NCBI GenBank assembly: GCA_015501075.1
Contig: JADNYJ010000155.1
Location: 1-64,000, forward strand
Reading direction: 5' to 3'
DNA length: 64,000 bases
Source: Gymnopilus junonius
Lineage: Eukaryota > Basidiomycota > Agaricomycetes > Agaricales > Galerinaceae
In this document: piece after piece, positions 33,032 to 43,297 of the stretch
How the letters are laid out: the number at the start of each line of letters is the position of its first letter
Position numbering within the stretch: the first letter of the stretch is position 1
Notes under the pieces: generated by a model
What the model was told of the DNA's origin: nothing
The model's input: only the letters and a program-made list of their open reading frames with translations
Database searches by the model: none
Position numbers and translations under genes: made by a program

Positions 33032-35672
33032 CCACCGAGTCAGGCAGCGTCAATAGAATTAAGAAAAGAGCACAAGTGACAACGCTCAAAATAAACCCGA
33101 ACGCGTTTTTCAACCATGGTCACATGGTCATGTCCGCGTGGCCACGTGCTCGGCCCCCTTGGCGCGTCTTCGTTATTTTTAGTCGCTGCCAGGGCCTAGG
33201 GATTGTGAAAGGTCAATCGATGGCCATGATATCACCAGCTTTCACTAACATTGATAAGTATATTCAGGGCCCATTCAATCTTAACGAGGAAAAGATAAGT
33301 AAACCAATAACTATATATCTACCGTTCATCCGTGCGAGTATTGCGGAATCTTTAAAAACAGTCCCTAAGGCTAGTCCTCACTGTCCGAGTAAATAATACT
33401 AGGAAGTTCCGTGAAACTATATAATGTGCTTTCGTTGCTGGGGAGCCTATCCCGAAGATGCTGGGATGCAAGTCTGCGCATTCTCAAGATAATTCGGCAT
33501 CCCTGGAATTACGCAACGCAGCACAACATAAAATGTCACCAGTCAATCTGCAGGTTGGAAGCAAATATAACTCACTATAATAGATAGCAGTGCCATATAC
33601 CACCTAATATATGAAAAAGGCGCGGTGAACAATAAGGTGACGCAGTACAAAGACAAACTCACGCGTAAGCAGCGTTCCAAACCAGGTTTCCATATGCTAC
33701 ACTAAATGACATGTATCTGCGAAGTACTTCAAAGGTAGCAACGCCCACAGTTACAACTAACGTAAAATAACAAATAAAGCGTTAATAAAGTTGGCCGAAA
33801 AGGTCTGAAGAAAAAAACACACCAGCAAGTGACAAAAAGACGGAAAGCCCATCGCTAAGCATGAGGGAAACCAAAGGCGTCCTCATCACTCTGCCTGGCT
33901 TCCGCGAAAAGTATATTTGGGAAGCAGTCATGAGGATCGACGTTAGTTGTACCATCCACCACCCGGAGCTTTACATATCGATTTCAGTCGAACAATGCCA
34001 TTGTACAGGTGATAAAGGAGTAGTAGACTCACGAAAAAAGTATGATAGAAAGAGGCCCTGAAGGTTGTGGATTGCAAAAGTCACCTCCTGGACCTGGTGT
34101 GATGTTGGCTACAGCCGTTATCGATCCTGAGATTTCTAGGAAGGTTCCGACGCTGAAAGCGGTCAAGAGAATGAGACGACTGCGATAACTGCAGTTATAC
34201 AAAGCATGAACTAGGGACGAATGTCAGCAAGGTGGGTCGAAGGAAGAAAACTATGCTGAGCACACCTCGCGTCAATAATATGGCTTCCACACAGGTTGTC
34301 GAAACTTGTACAGATACAGATCTTATGATGTATATCTTCCAGCACATGCTGTAATCTGGCGAGTAGAGGACCATTTCGGCCAGCATGAAATTGATTCTAA
34401 GAGTGGATGGAACTCAGTATCAGAATTCCATCTCAGAACGAAGAATAGTAAATCGAGCCACACATTTGGATCGCGAGGGAACAATAACGAGACCACATGT
34501 AGAGGTAAGTTACAATGCGAACGCGCATCCTGAAAGACAAGTCGACGTCAGTATCCAGTTTGAATACTTAATACAGAAGCGCAAGGAGAAAAGAGTTGTA
34601 CGCTGCTTACTTCCAGAGGTACTCGATCTCGTCAAAGAACTGGTAGAAAAACTCCGTCACCTGGAGGACGATAGCGACAACTTCAAAGTTCAACATTCAA
34701 CACTTCCCATCGGGACGAAGCGCGGAGACCAAGCACTTACTTGTCACCGCCTTCGTGACCATTTCCGTCACCACAAACTGATTCTCTACGGCCGCCATTC
34801 CACTTTAAAGATAAATAGCGCGGTGGCAGTCGTGGAAGTATGGGGTATGTGATTCGTTTTCTTCTAGCCTATCAACGAAAGGTTACAACAGCAGCCGTCT
34901 TGACGCGCTCATACAGCATTGATTGCGAGGGAATCAGAGAGGAAAGGAACCAAAGTGTCTTGACAAGGTCGAGTACTTATGTAGTCAGCAGAAAATGAGA
35001 GAAAAAGACAAAGACAGAACACGCAAAAACTGGCCCGTGGTCGTAAATGGTTTATCTCACGCGAACAAGTACGTGTCATGGGTCCGAAATTCGCCCATGG
35101 GTTATCGCGGTTGCTATAGTCGCCCCGGAATTCATCGACCCTTCAACAAAGCGTTCGAACCTGAGAAAAACGGGTCTCTGTGGATCAGAGAGGGGTGTGA
35201 TTATAAGTAAATGATTAGAATCTCGGTCAGCGGCATGGAAACATTGCCATCGGCGCTCCTTTGCGTGCTGCATAAATGCCTACTTTAGCGGCCTTGGTCT
35301 CTGAAAGACTTTGGAACGTTGGACTGTTGACTTCGCAACCTGCGATTCAACTTTTGTGGTGATAATATTTCAATTATGCCGTTGGTTCTAGCAGAGGTCT
35401 CGAGAGTCCAAAGTAGAACTATGGTGCCATACGTATACGTAAGTTCTTCCCTTGTACGGATTAACATTTGAACCTTAGCTTTGACAGGCACAAAAAGAAA
35501 ATTAGGAGGATGACGCTGACAAAGTTAATATTTTTCTTTCGCCCCCGCCCCTTTTGACTCGGGGGGTCCAAAACGATAGTCAGTGAGAATGGGCGCTTCT
35601 TGGGAGATGTTTACCAGAGCCCCGACCCATGTAGGTCGGCATCCAGACCTGGCCAAAGCGTTCGGGGAATGT
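33032..35672. other. Long gap without a supported gene
   Basis: About 2.6 kb upstream of CDC20. Several open frames up to 155 codons (for example 34385-34852 on the + strand) have no recognisable motif, no conserved-looking exon structure and mixed composition. The CDC20 promoter is expected near 33010-33200. Confidence 0.6.
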
Positions 35673-35674
35673 TA

Positions 35675-35912
35675 AGGTAGGGCTCATGCACGACCTCTAT
35701 ACGTCACGTGTTGTACCTCGCAACTTCGAACTGTAATAGCACCGTCTAGAGGTCAGGATTCAAAAATCTGGCTGCACCAATCGATTCAATTTTAAAAATT
35801 GAATCGATTGGTGCAGCCAGATTTTTATTTTCCACCTCGATGCCAGTGCTATTAGATTTGCAAAAATCCACCCACTCACGTGATGTATTGGAGCCGTGCA
35901 TGAGCCCTACCT
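35675..35912. mobile_element. Fold-back element flanked by TA, with a perfect palindromic core
   Basis: The 238-bp unit is an inverted repeat along nearly its full length. Outer ends AGGTAGGGCTCATGCACG match exactly in inverted orientation and TA stands outside both (35673-35674 and 35913-35914). The middle arms are diverged (for example TCACGTG and AATAGCAC in both). The core at 35762-35826 is a perfect palindrome of two 32-nt arms around one base. A transcript would fold into a long hairpin. TA flanks suggest a Tc1/mariner or Stowaway-like MITE. Confidence 0.85.
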
Positions 35913-35914
35913 TA

Positions 35915-36320
35915 GTAGCCGATGGGAACTCATTATTTGAGCAACGTTTGATTCTCAATCACAACGTAATCGTTACAACCCTTTTGTAACCCTGGATATC
36001 GCTTACAGAGAAAAAGCAATCAGAGCGCGTGCACAACTTTAGGAGAAAGCTTCCCCTAAGTGTCCAATTTTTATCGGAATTCTTCAAGGTACTTGGGCGT
36101 CTATTATCTAACTGGTGTAATCATATCCAAGACTTGATCAATTGAGAAACTGAGATTTTCGAAAGCATGCTGGCTGCAACCCATAGAATAATACTTTTCA
36201 TTCCTCGTACGCGTACAATCAGGTCATTTTAATTGCGAAACATCCATTTAATAGCGGAAGAAAAGAAAGCGGTTCCGACATCGGCTCCTCTCCGCATTTT
36301 CAGGGCCGATTGCCAAATAT
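35915..36320. other. 3' flank of the cellobiohydrolase gene
   Basis: No gene is seen. The stretch lies downstream of the minus-strand GH7 gene and probably holds its 3' untranslated region and polyadenylation site; none is clearly marked. Confidence 0.5.
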
Positions 36321-38018
36321 CTAGAGGCACTGGCTGTAGTAAGGGTTGGAGACCTGGCAAGTTGTGCCAGAAGCGCAGGCAGTGGGACCACTGTAGCCAA
36401 TACCACCGCTGGAGAAAGTAGTGCATCAATATTCTGTTGTAAGAATAGAAGATAAGAGAAGGAGACGTACCATTGACCATAGTGAGTCTGGGTAGCACCG
36501 GGAGCGCCGACAGGGCAGTGGTGGTTCCTCCGGGAGTGGTGGTGGTGGGGACAACGGTGGTTCCGCCGCCTCCGCTGCTGCTGCTGGAAGCACTGTAGGT
36601 CGAGTTGAGGTCACCGAACTTGATGTTGGAGTAAACGACGGAAGCGCTGGCATCGCTGGTCTCGATGGTAGCTGGGACACCAGAGTCGGTGGAGCAGGTA
36701 CCGCGGGCAACACCAGGGCTGGTGGGGTCGGCAGTAGTGGGGTAGTCGGAGTCGAGCCAGAGCATGTTGACGGCGTAGTCGTCCCAGAGAGAAAGGACGA
36801 GGACCATTCCTGAAGCGAAAGCCTCGCCCATGTTGCCAAGACCGCCCTTAGTCTGGAAGTCGGTGGTGTCACCAAAGACGGCCTTTTGGTCGTTGCAGAA
36901 GTCGGTAGTGATCGAGTTGTAGGCAGTCGAGAGTCCGGGATGTTGGCGTGAGAGTTCTGGATGACCTTGCCGTCTTGGACGTAGATGCGGCGAATCTCAG
37001 AGAGGGTTCCAGTGGCGGTACCATCGTCAGTAAGGAACTGGGTGACGACTGTGAAGGGTTTGGTGGTGTCGACGATCATGTCGGGGCCGAGGAAGGTAGT
37101 GTTACCCATGCGGAAGGAGTTGAAGTCGCAACCATCGGGATCGCAAACACTGGTGTAGCGGCTGGAGACGGCGCAAGCATCGTCGCCGGTGCAGCTGGTC
37201 TGACCTTGAACGGTGCAAGGGTGAGGGGTCACAGCAGCGGAGATGGAGTTGGCTTCCCAGATATCCATCTCGTTACAGCAAGTTCCCATTGAACCAGTAC
37301 CAGAATTGGCGGAGTTAGAGTCAGGGGTCCACCCAGCAGAGTTGGCCTACAAGAAGGATGAATTCAGTAAGGAAAGACTGTATAAAGGTTGTGGACTCAC
37401 AAGACCGTCAATGAACTTGATGTCACGAGGGCATTGAGAATCGCAGTAACCAGTTCCGTATTGGGCACCGGCCTTGTTGGTGGGGAACCTGGCGAGACCA
37501 CCATCGGCGTCCATTTGAGAGAAGTAAACGGCACCGTTGAGACCGCAAGGAAGGTTGGAGACGTCGACATCGAAGGTGAACTCCTGGTTGAGCAATTTGA
37601 ACATCTCGTATTCGCTGTTGCTGGCCATCAGGTAGACACGAGAGCCGACGTTCTTGCCATTGGCGTTGGGCTGGACGAACTTGAGAGTGAGGGAGCTGTC
37701 GCTGGCGGTGATACCGTAGGTATTTTCGTAGTCGGCACCGTCGAGAGCGCAGTTCTGCGCACAAGTGGTGGCATCAGGGCAGAGTGTGGCATCCCAAGTG
37801 TTACCGGTGTAGCAGTTGGTGCTACTGGTAGTGCTGTGAACCCAGCGCCAGTTGGCATCGAGGGTGACTGATCCGGAGGGTTGAGCAACGCATCCACCCG
37901 CAGTGGTACATTTCTCCCAGGAAAGACTTGGGTGGGTTTCTGCCGTGAGGGTACCGACCTGCTGACCGAATGCGACGGCGAGGAATGAGAAGGTGACGAG
38001 AGCGGCTTTGTTGAACAT
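36321..38018 (-). CDS. GH7 cellobiohydrolase with CBM1, two apparent frameshifts
   Basis: A secreted reducing-end exo-cellulase. Exon 1 (37401-38018) begins with a signal peptide ([18 protein letters not shown]) and continues with the usual Cys-rich GH7 start, including [11 protein letters not shown]. Exon 2 (36471-37346) has the catalytic motif [10 protein letters not shown] (nucleophile Glu, Asp, acid/base Glu), then [10 protein letters not shown] and [12 protein letters not shown], and a Ser/Gly/Thr-rich linker. Exon 3 (36321-36408) completes a CBM1: THYGQC then [18 protein letters not shown] and NPYYSQCL. Exon 1 ends in phase 0, but exon 2 is 876 nt where splicing to exon 3 needs length 2 modulo 3. 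This agrees with two single-base losses: one at about 36940 (NIP then DSRL where GLSTAY is expected) and one in the linker near 36510-36560. As read, it would not make a full enzyme; assembly error is the main alternative. Confidence 0.9.
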
Positions 38019-40962
38019 TGTGAACGCGATTGCCGATATGCCTAAGAGTAGACCGGTGCAGCTGTAGAACTGATGCGGATCCTCAAACTTGAGCTGTAGC
38101 TTTTATATAATTATGAGCGGAAAATGTCCGGCATTGGGAGCGACTCTTCAGCAAGCGACTTCACCTCGAAAATCGCCATGGATGGCTGAGGTTGGAGGCT
38201 TCTCGGAAGCTGTACGAGGCCTAGGCGCAGACCATGCCACCTCGCAAGGGTCACGCTACTTCGCTTTCATTGGGTCGCGGAGGCACTAATCCAGGGAAGA
38301 GGGGTGAGCGTCACCGAAACATTGTGGTTGTGATGCCTCGAATTAGGCTTCAATTGGACGTAACGAGCAAAGACCGAACGAATTGCAGCGAGTTGAGCCG
38401 GGGAACTTCCCAAAATATGCCCGAGAAAATGGCGTAAATAAAAAAACAAGCCTTCGGAACGTCGTTCGCGTTGGAATAGAGCCAGCAGGAGATGTACTTC
38501 ATGACGAATGTAACGAATATTGGAATAAGCATGTCCAATTACTATACCAAGCGTTTGTGCGGCATTGTCAAAGGCGTTAAAGTCTCTGCGACTGACACGG
38601 TGAATAGGGAGTGGAGGTTCCTGCGTGAAATCGAACTCCCTGTCAATTTTGGAGCTGTTGCTGGCTAGCACCAAAAATAGACTAGCTCAAGGCGCACGTG
38701 AGCAGTCTATTTTAAGCAAGCCGAAACTAATTATAGCCTAGGTTGCCCGAAGGCATATATTATACCGTCTGAACGTTAGTTGGCTTTGAAACCGTTTTCT
38801 TGAAGGAAAGGGCGTGCAGAAAGAAAAGTTCACCACTATATTAGTAATGATCTCACATATCTAAGTGGGCGAGAGCGCCAGATCTGCTTCTGAATTGTTG
38901 AGTCAAAGGACACATCACATGCAATTCGTCTTGTCACCGTGTAAATTTTTTACGAATCATCCTGGAGATAATTTCGCAGATGTTTTCCCAAAACATCTTA
39001 GCCCCACAGTCAGGGGGACGTTGGTGTCCATGGGATTTACTAAAATAGCACAGTTATAAATAATGGTAGAAGGAATACAGGGACAGCATGTCTTCAAGCC
39101 ACTTGATTCGGACATCGGGGAAATAGGCCAAGTAAAAAAGGGCGGGCTGAGTACGCCGTCGGAGCCGAAAAAGGGGAATTGGATTAGAGCGGGGGCCTAG
39201 GATGTGTAGTAGAGGAGGCATAAAATCAAGTTGCCAAGGTCCCTTAGTTAGCCTCCCAAAGCGAAACGATATCTGCAGTCATTTGTCTTATCGGGACACT
39301 TTCGTATAAATTATTAGGGAGTGGAGTCGTCTTCGAACGGAAAATTCAAGGAGTTTTGTTGCGTAAGGGGGTGACGCCTTGTGGCATGTCGCATCGTAAT
39401 AGTACAACATCATAACGTCTATTTCTATCCGTCCGCCCCGCCGCCAGGAGTCCGGTGTCGTCTTACGGGCTTCCATAGCAAAACAGCACAACCGGTCCTA
39501 TCGTATCGGGCATGGGTATGACTAAATGCCACTCTCATGCTCAGTAATATTGTGCACAAGCCAGGTGAAAAATAGATATTGAGCACTATTCTTGGATATC
39601 GGTACTATTTCATTATATTTAAATCCTTTTAAATCCGATGCGCACTGATTATAATAGACCGCAATCAATTCTGGATGGTGAGGAATAATTCCAACCCGGC
39701 CGGTAGGCGCAGAGACTACCGCGTTGTCCCTCTACCAACTCCGGCCACCTTCCTATGACTGTAAGGCGGTATTTTACAAATGACCTTCGTGATAAACTGT
39801 GATGGGGAATATCATTCGATTCCTGAAGCTTGCGCACCCCTGAAAGAGCTATGCCGAAGTCGATCTCAACTGGATAGAGTCAATAAGTTACAGAAGTCGA
39901 CCAATCAAGTTGCAATACATTCTCTGTCATCTAATTGCTCTGGATTCGATAATTCGATTTCGGTGTCACCCCATTTCCCAGTGAATTACCTATCAGAAAT
40001 CTAAAATTTATTTATGTCGTTGAATATACATTATAACTTACTCCCTGTTATCCACAGTTCTTCCGTCCAGCCAGTCTCGAACGGCTCCTGGCCCTATCCT
40101 ACCAGTTCAGGACAGAGACGGTAGGATTTATTGCATTACACTCGCCCGGCAGATCTTCAGACGAACAAATGCATTGATCCTAAGAGTAATGGAACCTCAA
40201 CACTTCTTCGCTTCTTCACCGAGGTTTATTTTCTACATTCTTGATCGGAGAAATGCCAAAGAGTAGCACTCATCAACCGTGACACTTTTCTGGATATTCC
40301 TTGGCAAGTTCGATCCCAGATTCGTTCATACATTGGGAGTCTCTTTATGCGCCACGGTCTATTTTTGAAGGGCTGCGGTGATCTCATTGTCAAATAATGC
40401 GAAGGAATGACGCTCGGTCCGAGGGTACACCGGCGCAGGACGGGTAAAGTATAATGGTTCGTTTGTATTCAAAACCGACCTTTATACTCTTACTTGGTCT
40501 AAGGCTCCTTCCCGCGCCGCGAAGTCAGTCTTGAAGTCGCAGGCAAATTCAATTTGAAGTCAATGCTTTTCAAATTTGATTGAAGGTATTCTAAGCATGG
40601 CGAAATACCGACTCAAAGCATCTCCAATACATGATTTTCCTCGTTTTACCTAAGATTACGAGGGTTGTAGGAGAACGTCAGGGTGTTGATCGATTGTAAA
40701 GGTAATTTTTAGAAAGAAGTTCACGGAGAAACTCGAATCGGTGAAGGTCAGAAAAATCAGGTACTCTGGACAGTCGATTTTCAAATTCACGAAGGGTGTG
40801 CAAACGCTTGATACGAGTTATAACCGATCCTCCGGTATTCGGAAAAGAACGTACAATAAACCATGCAATCAGATATCAGGACGTAACTTTAACGTCCATC
40901 CTACTAAGCCCTCAAAGTCGCAAATAATTCCAAGGGTATGCTTTGCTCGTCCATTCCTTGTC
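38019..40962. other. Long gap, no supported gene
   Basis: About 2.9 kb. The proximal 150 bp is probably the cellobiohydrolase promoter. Frames such as 38267-38674 (minus, 135 codons) lack recognisable features. Only the tRNA-like segment at 39673-39753 stands out. Confidence 0.6.
39673..39753 (-). other. tRNA-like segment, possibly a SINE head or decayed tRNA
   Basis: On the minus strand the ends GGAAGGT and ACCATCC can pair in six of seven positions. In between lie an A-box-like TGGCCGGAGTTGG, a strong stem GGTAG/CTACC and a B-box-like GGTTGGAATTA (the consensus C is G). The anticodon loop would be nine bases, so this is not a normal tRNA. A tRNA-derived SINE or dead tRNA gene is possible. 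Confidence 0.25.
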
Positions 40963-41556
40963 CTAATTCTCTTTCTCCACAAGCTCATTTACGATATCCA
41001 CCGCCCTCTTGAACTTGGCCTTCTGTTCATCAGTTGCTTGCACAGAGCTCGTTCCACCTCCACAGCCCTGGGGACCACCGTTTATCCATTCTAGGTCGTC
41101 ACTACCCCATGCGATGCTGGTATCGAGCCCGTAGATATCCTCGCTCCCCGGAGGTGACTCTGTCGGCAATTCCTTCAAGATATTGTGCAGCTCTTCAACC
41201 AGAGCAGCGGTATGATCCTTCTTTGCGTTGATAAACTTCGGAGCAATCTCCTGTAAGCTAGGGGTACCAGCAGGACGGATTGCAGACGTGATGGTAAGCA
41301 ATTCAGTGTTTAGAGGTTGAGTGATAGTGAAGATCGCGTCAGGGGTCGGTGGTGCAAAACCGCCCGTAATGCCTGTCCATGAAGGTGAGGGTTCAGGTAT
41401 GTAAGATTAGATATCTTTCAAATATTACAGACCTTTCTGAAGTCTCAAAGAATATTCTCCTACAGGCATGGCTATGGTGGAAGGTAAGAAAGATAACGCC
41501 AAGAGCGCAGTCCAAGGCACCTGCATAAGCATCGCCTTGATCAATCGCGGCATCAT
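40963..41556 (-). CDS. Small secreted protein of unknown function
   Basis: Two exons. The first starts MMPRLIKAMLMQVPW, followed by a hydrophobic signal-peptide core (TALLALSFLPSTIA, probable cleavage after it) and MPVGEYSLRLQK. A GT-AG intron of about 60 nt (around 41370-41430) leads to exon 2, starting GITGGFAPPTPDAIFTI. The mature chain has ELHNILKELPTESPPGSEDI and a Gly-rich patch with GPQGCGGGTSS, and ends in a Lys/Glu-rich helix (DEQKAKFKRAVDIVNELVEK). Only one Cys is seen in the mature part, so it is not a typical disulfide-rich effector. No family is recognised. Confidence 0.65.
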
Positions 41557-41687
41557 CGCGGTAAGTCTCGAGCCCACATAAGGTTAGGGTCAGCCTGACG
41601 TCATCATACCTCCTTTCAAAGTAAACTCAACATAAAGCTCCTCGTTCCTGCGGTCATTCAGGAAAGCACTTGATTCCAACCACCACC

Positions 41688-41980
41688 ATGCCACCCACGA
41701 ACAACTACTTCGGCGAACCCATGCCTTCATATCCTCCACAAGCGCATCCCTCGCTCGAGCAGAATAACGCCATTAATGACCAGCCTGCACCCTCGCGGGC
41801 CATGTCATTACATGCTCCGCAGCAGAACAACTCGAAGCAGCCAGCTGCGAGACTTCGAGGAGGATGCATACCATGTCCAGTACGTTAATTTACCCATTTC
41901 TGAGTTCGTCCACTTAAAACGCCTTCCTTTAGGATGGTGGTTGTTGCTTTATTATCCCGATACCATGCCCATGCTGCTGA
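41688..41980 (+). CDS. Small Pro/Asn/Gln-rich protein with a cysteine-rich C-terminus
   Basis: Exons 41688-41879 (64 codons) and 41933-41980 (16 codons with stop) are joined in phase 0 by a 53-nt GT-AG intron, giving 79 residues. The start MPPTNNYFGEPMPSYPP follows a CACCACC context. The chain is disordered until ARLRGGC, then a run of seven cysteines in about 20 residues: CIPCP followed after splicing by DGGCCFIIPIPCPCC. Without splicing the frame ends after CPVR. The short Cys/hydrophobic tail resembles lipid-modified or CYSTM-like tails that attach small proteins to membranes. Function unknown. It is divergent from the secreted-protein gene, with 131 bp between starts. Confidence 0.65.
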
Positions 41981-43297
41981 AACAAAAACGCACTCCATTG
42001 GTGCAACCATTTCAAATTGAAGCAGAGAGACGAATTGTTCTTCGATTCTTAAAGAACATTTCAATTCTGTTACCCACATAGTTTCATTAATGCACGCTGC
42101 AGAAAGGATTCTTTTCGGGAAGGACCAACCACAGTAGATGACAAGGACTTCCAATCGTGTGTTGTTTAAGGAATAGGACATCAGATCGCCCTTGTAGTAT
42201 TTTCTAAGCGCGAATGGAAAAGGCATAGTGGAAAAATTAATGCTTAGAAATTACTAGTGGGAGGATGCTCACATTCATGACGCTTCTTGAAACCTCTTAG
42301 AAGGCAGTTCTGCATAAGTCGTGAGCAGGGGGTCAGTTAAATTGCGGAAAACCTTACATCCAAGGTATTTCCTACTCACTCCACGTCGTAACTGCATGAC
42401 CGAAGACGATGGGCTTCCTGGGACGTATGAAGGCTAAAGGATGAAACTTCAAAGCTCAAACTCAAGGAGAACACTTTGAACGATGAAACTGTGTCAAAAT
42501 CGGATCCCCGCCCAAAAGAGACACAGTCCGGATTTCCTAGGATGATGATCCATTTCACTCGTTCTAAACGCGTCGTCTATTTTGAAAGACGGGGACGGAG
42601 CATACGCCAAGCAGGTACCTGTTAAAAAGGCATCCGTAGGGCTTGGCCAATGACCGCAGTGTCATTATGACTGAATGAGCAACAGCACGACAGAAGCATC
42701 GTAATGCAGCTGGCGTCGTCGGACCGTCCCGGTAAAAAAACCCGCAAAGTTGGATATCTATAACGAATATTAGTGAGCAAAAAAAATAGCTCGACGACAG
42801 CACACACGTAGCTCTCCGGTCCAATCGTTGCTCAACACCTTCCATTGGCCATACACAACGCACTATCCCGCGCACGAGGATGCCTCCGGATGTCTCCGTG
42901 CCAGCTCTGCACAAAAGCCTAGGATGCAGCTTTTCGTCCACGTGTGCTTCTACATCCGAACTACACCAGAAGAGACGGAATGAGACGGAATTGAACAAGC
43001 GTAAAAATAACTTCCAGAGCTGCTACAGTCATAGCTTTTGGTGGATGTAAGGGACAAGGGGCGTTTTCAAAAATGCTTGACAACGACAGTGCCAGCAAAG
43101 AAATCGATGACAAATCAAACAATTACTCCATCGAGGAATATTATACATTTATGACGGCGGCTACGGCCGGAGAGGCGATCATCCAATCGACGGCTCTGGG
43201 TGAAGAACAAATGCAAGCTAATCATATTATAATACAGCACTATTTTGGAAGAAATTACAGATGCGACTTTCTCCATATCTAGAAACCGAGCCATCAC
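41981..43297. other. Gap without a supported gene
   Basis: About 1.3 kb between the small Cys-rich gene and the 3' end of CSE1. Open frames such as 42564-42998 (minus) and 43073-43282 (plus) show no recognisable features. Confidence 0.55.

Noticed and set aside
34385..34852. 155-codon plus-strand frame in the gap upstream of CDC20
   Set aside because: Mixed composition with no domain or start context; not enough to call a gene.
36948..37871. Long plus-strand open frames (114 and 160 codons) in the cellobiohydrolase region
   Set aside because: They are antisense to the GH7 coding exons and reflect its GC-rich codon use; no independent motif.
38267..38674. 135-codon minus-strand frame
   Set aside because: No recognisable motif, no intron pattern and no similarity I know; likely chance.
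40060..40160. Second possible tRNA-like segment (GTTCGAGAC on the minus strand)
   Set aside because: Acceptor and T stems do not pair; only a chance B-box match.
42564..42998. 144-codon minus-strand frame with hydrophobic stretch
   Set aside because: No signal peptide at the start, no family features; kept as non-coding.
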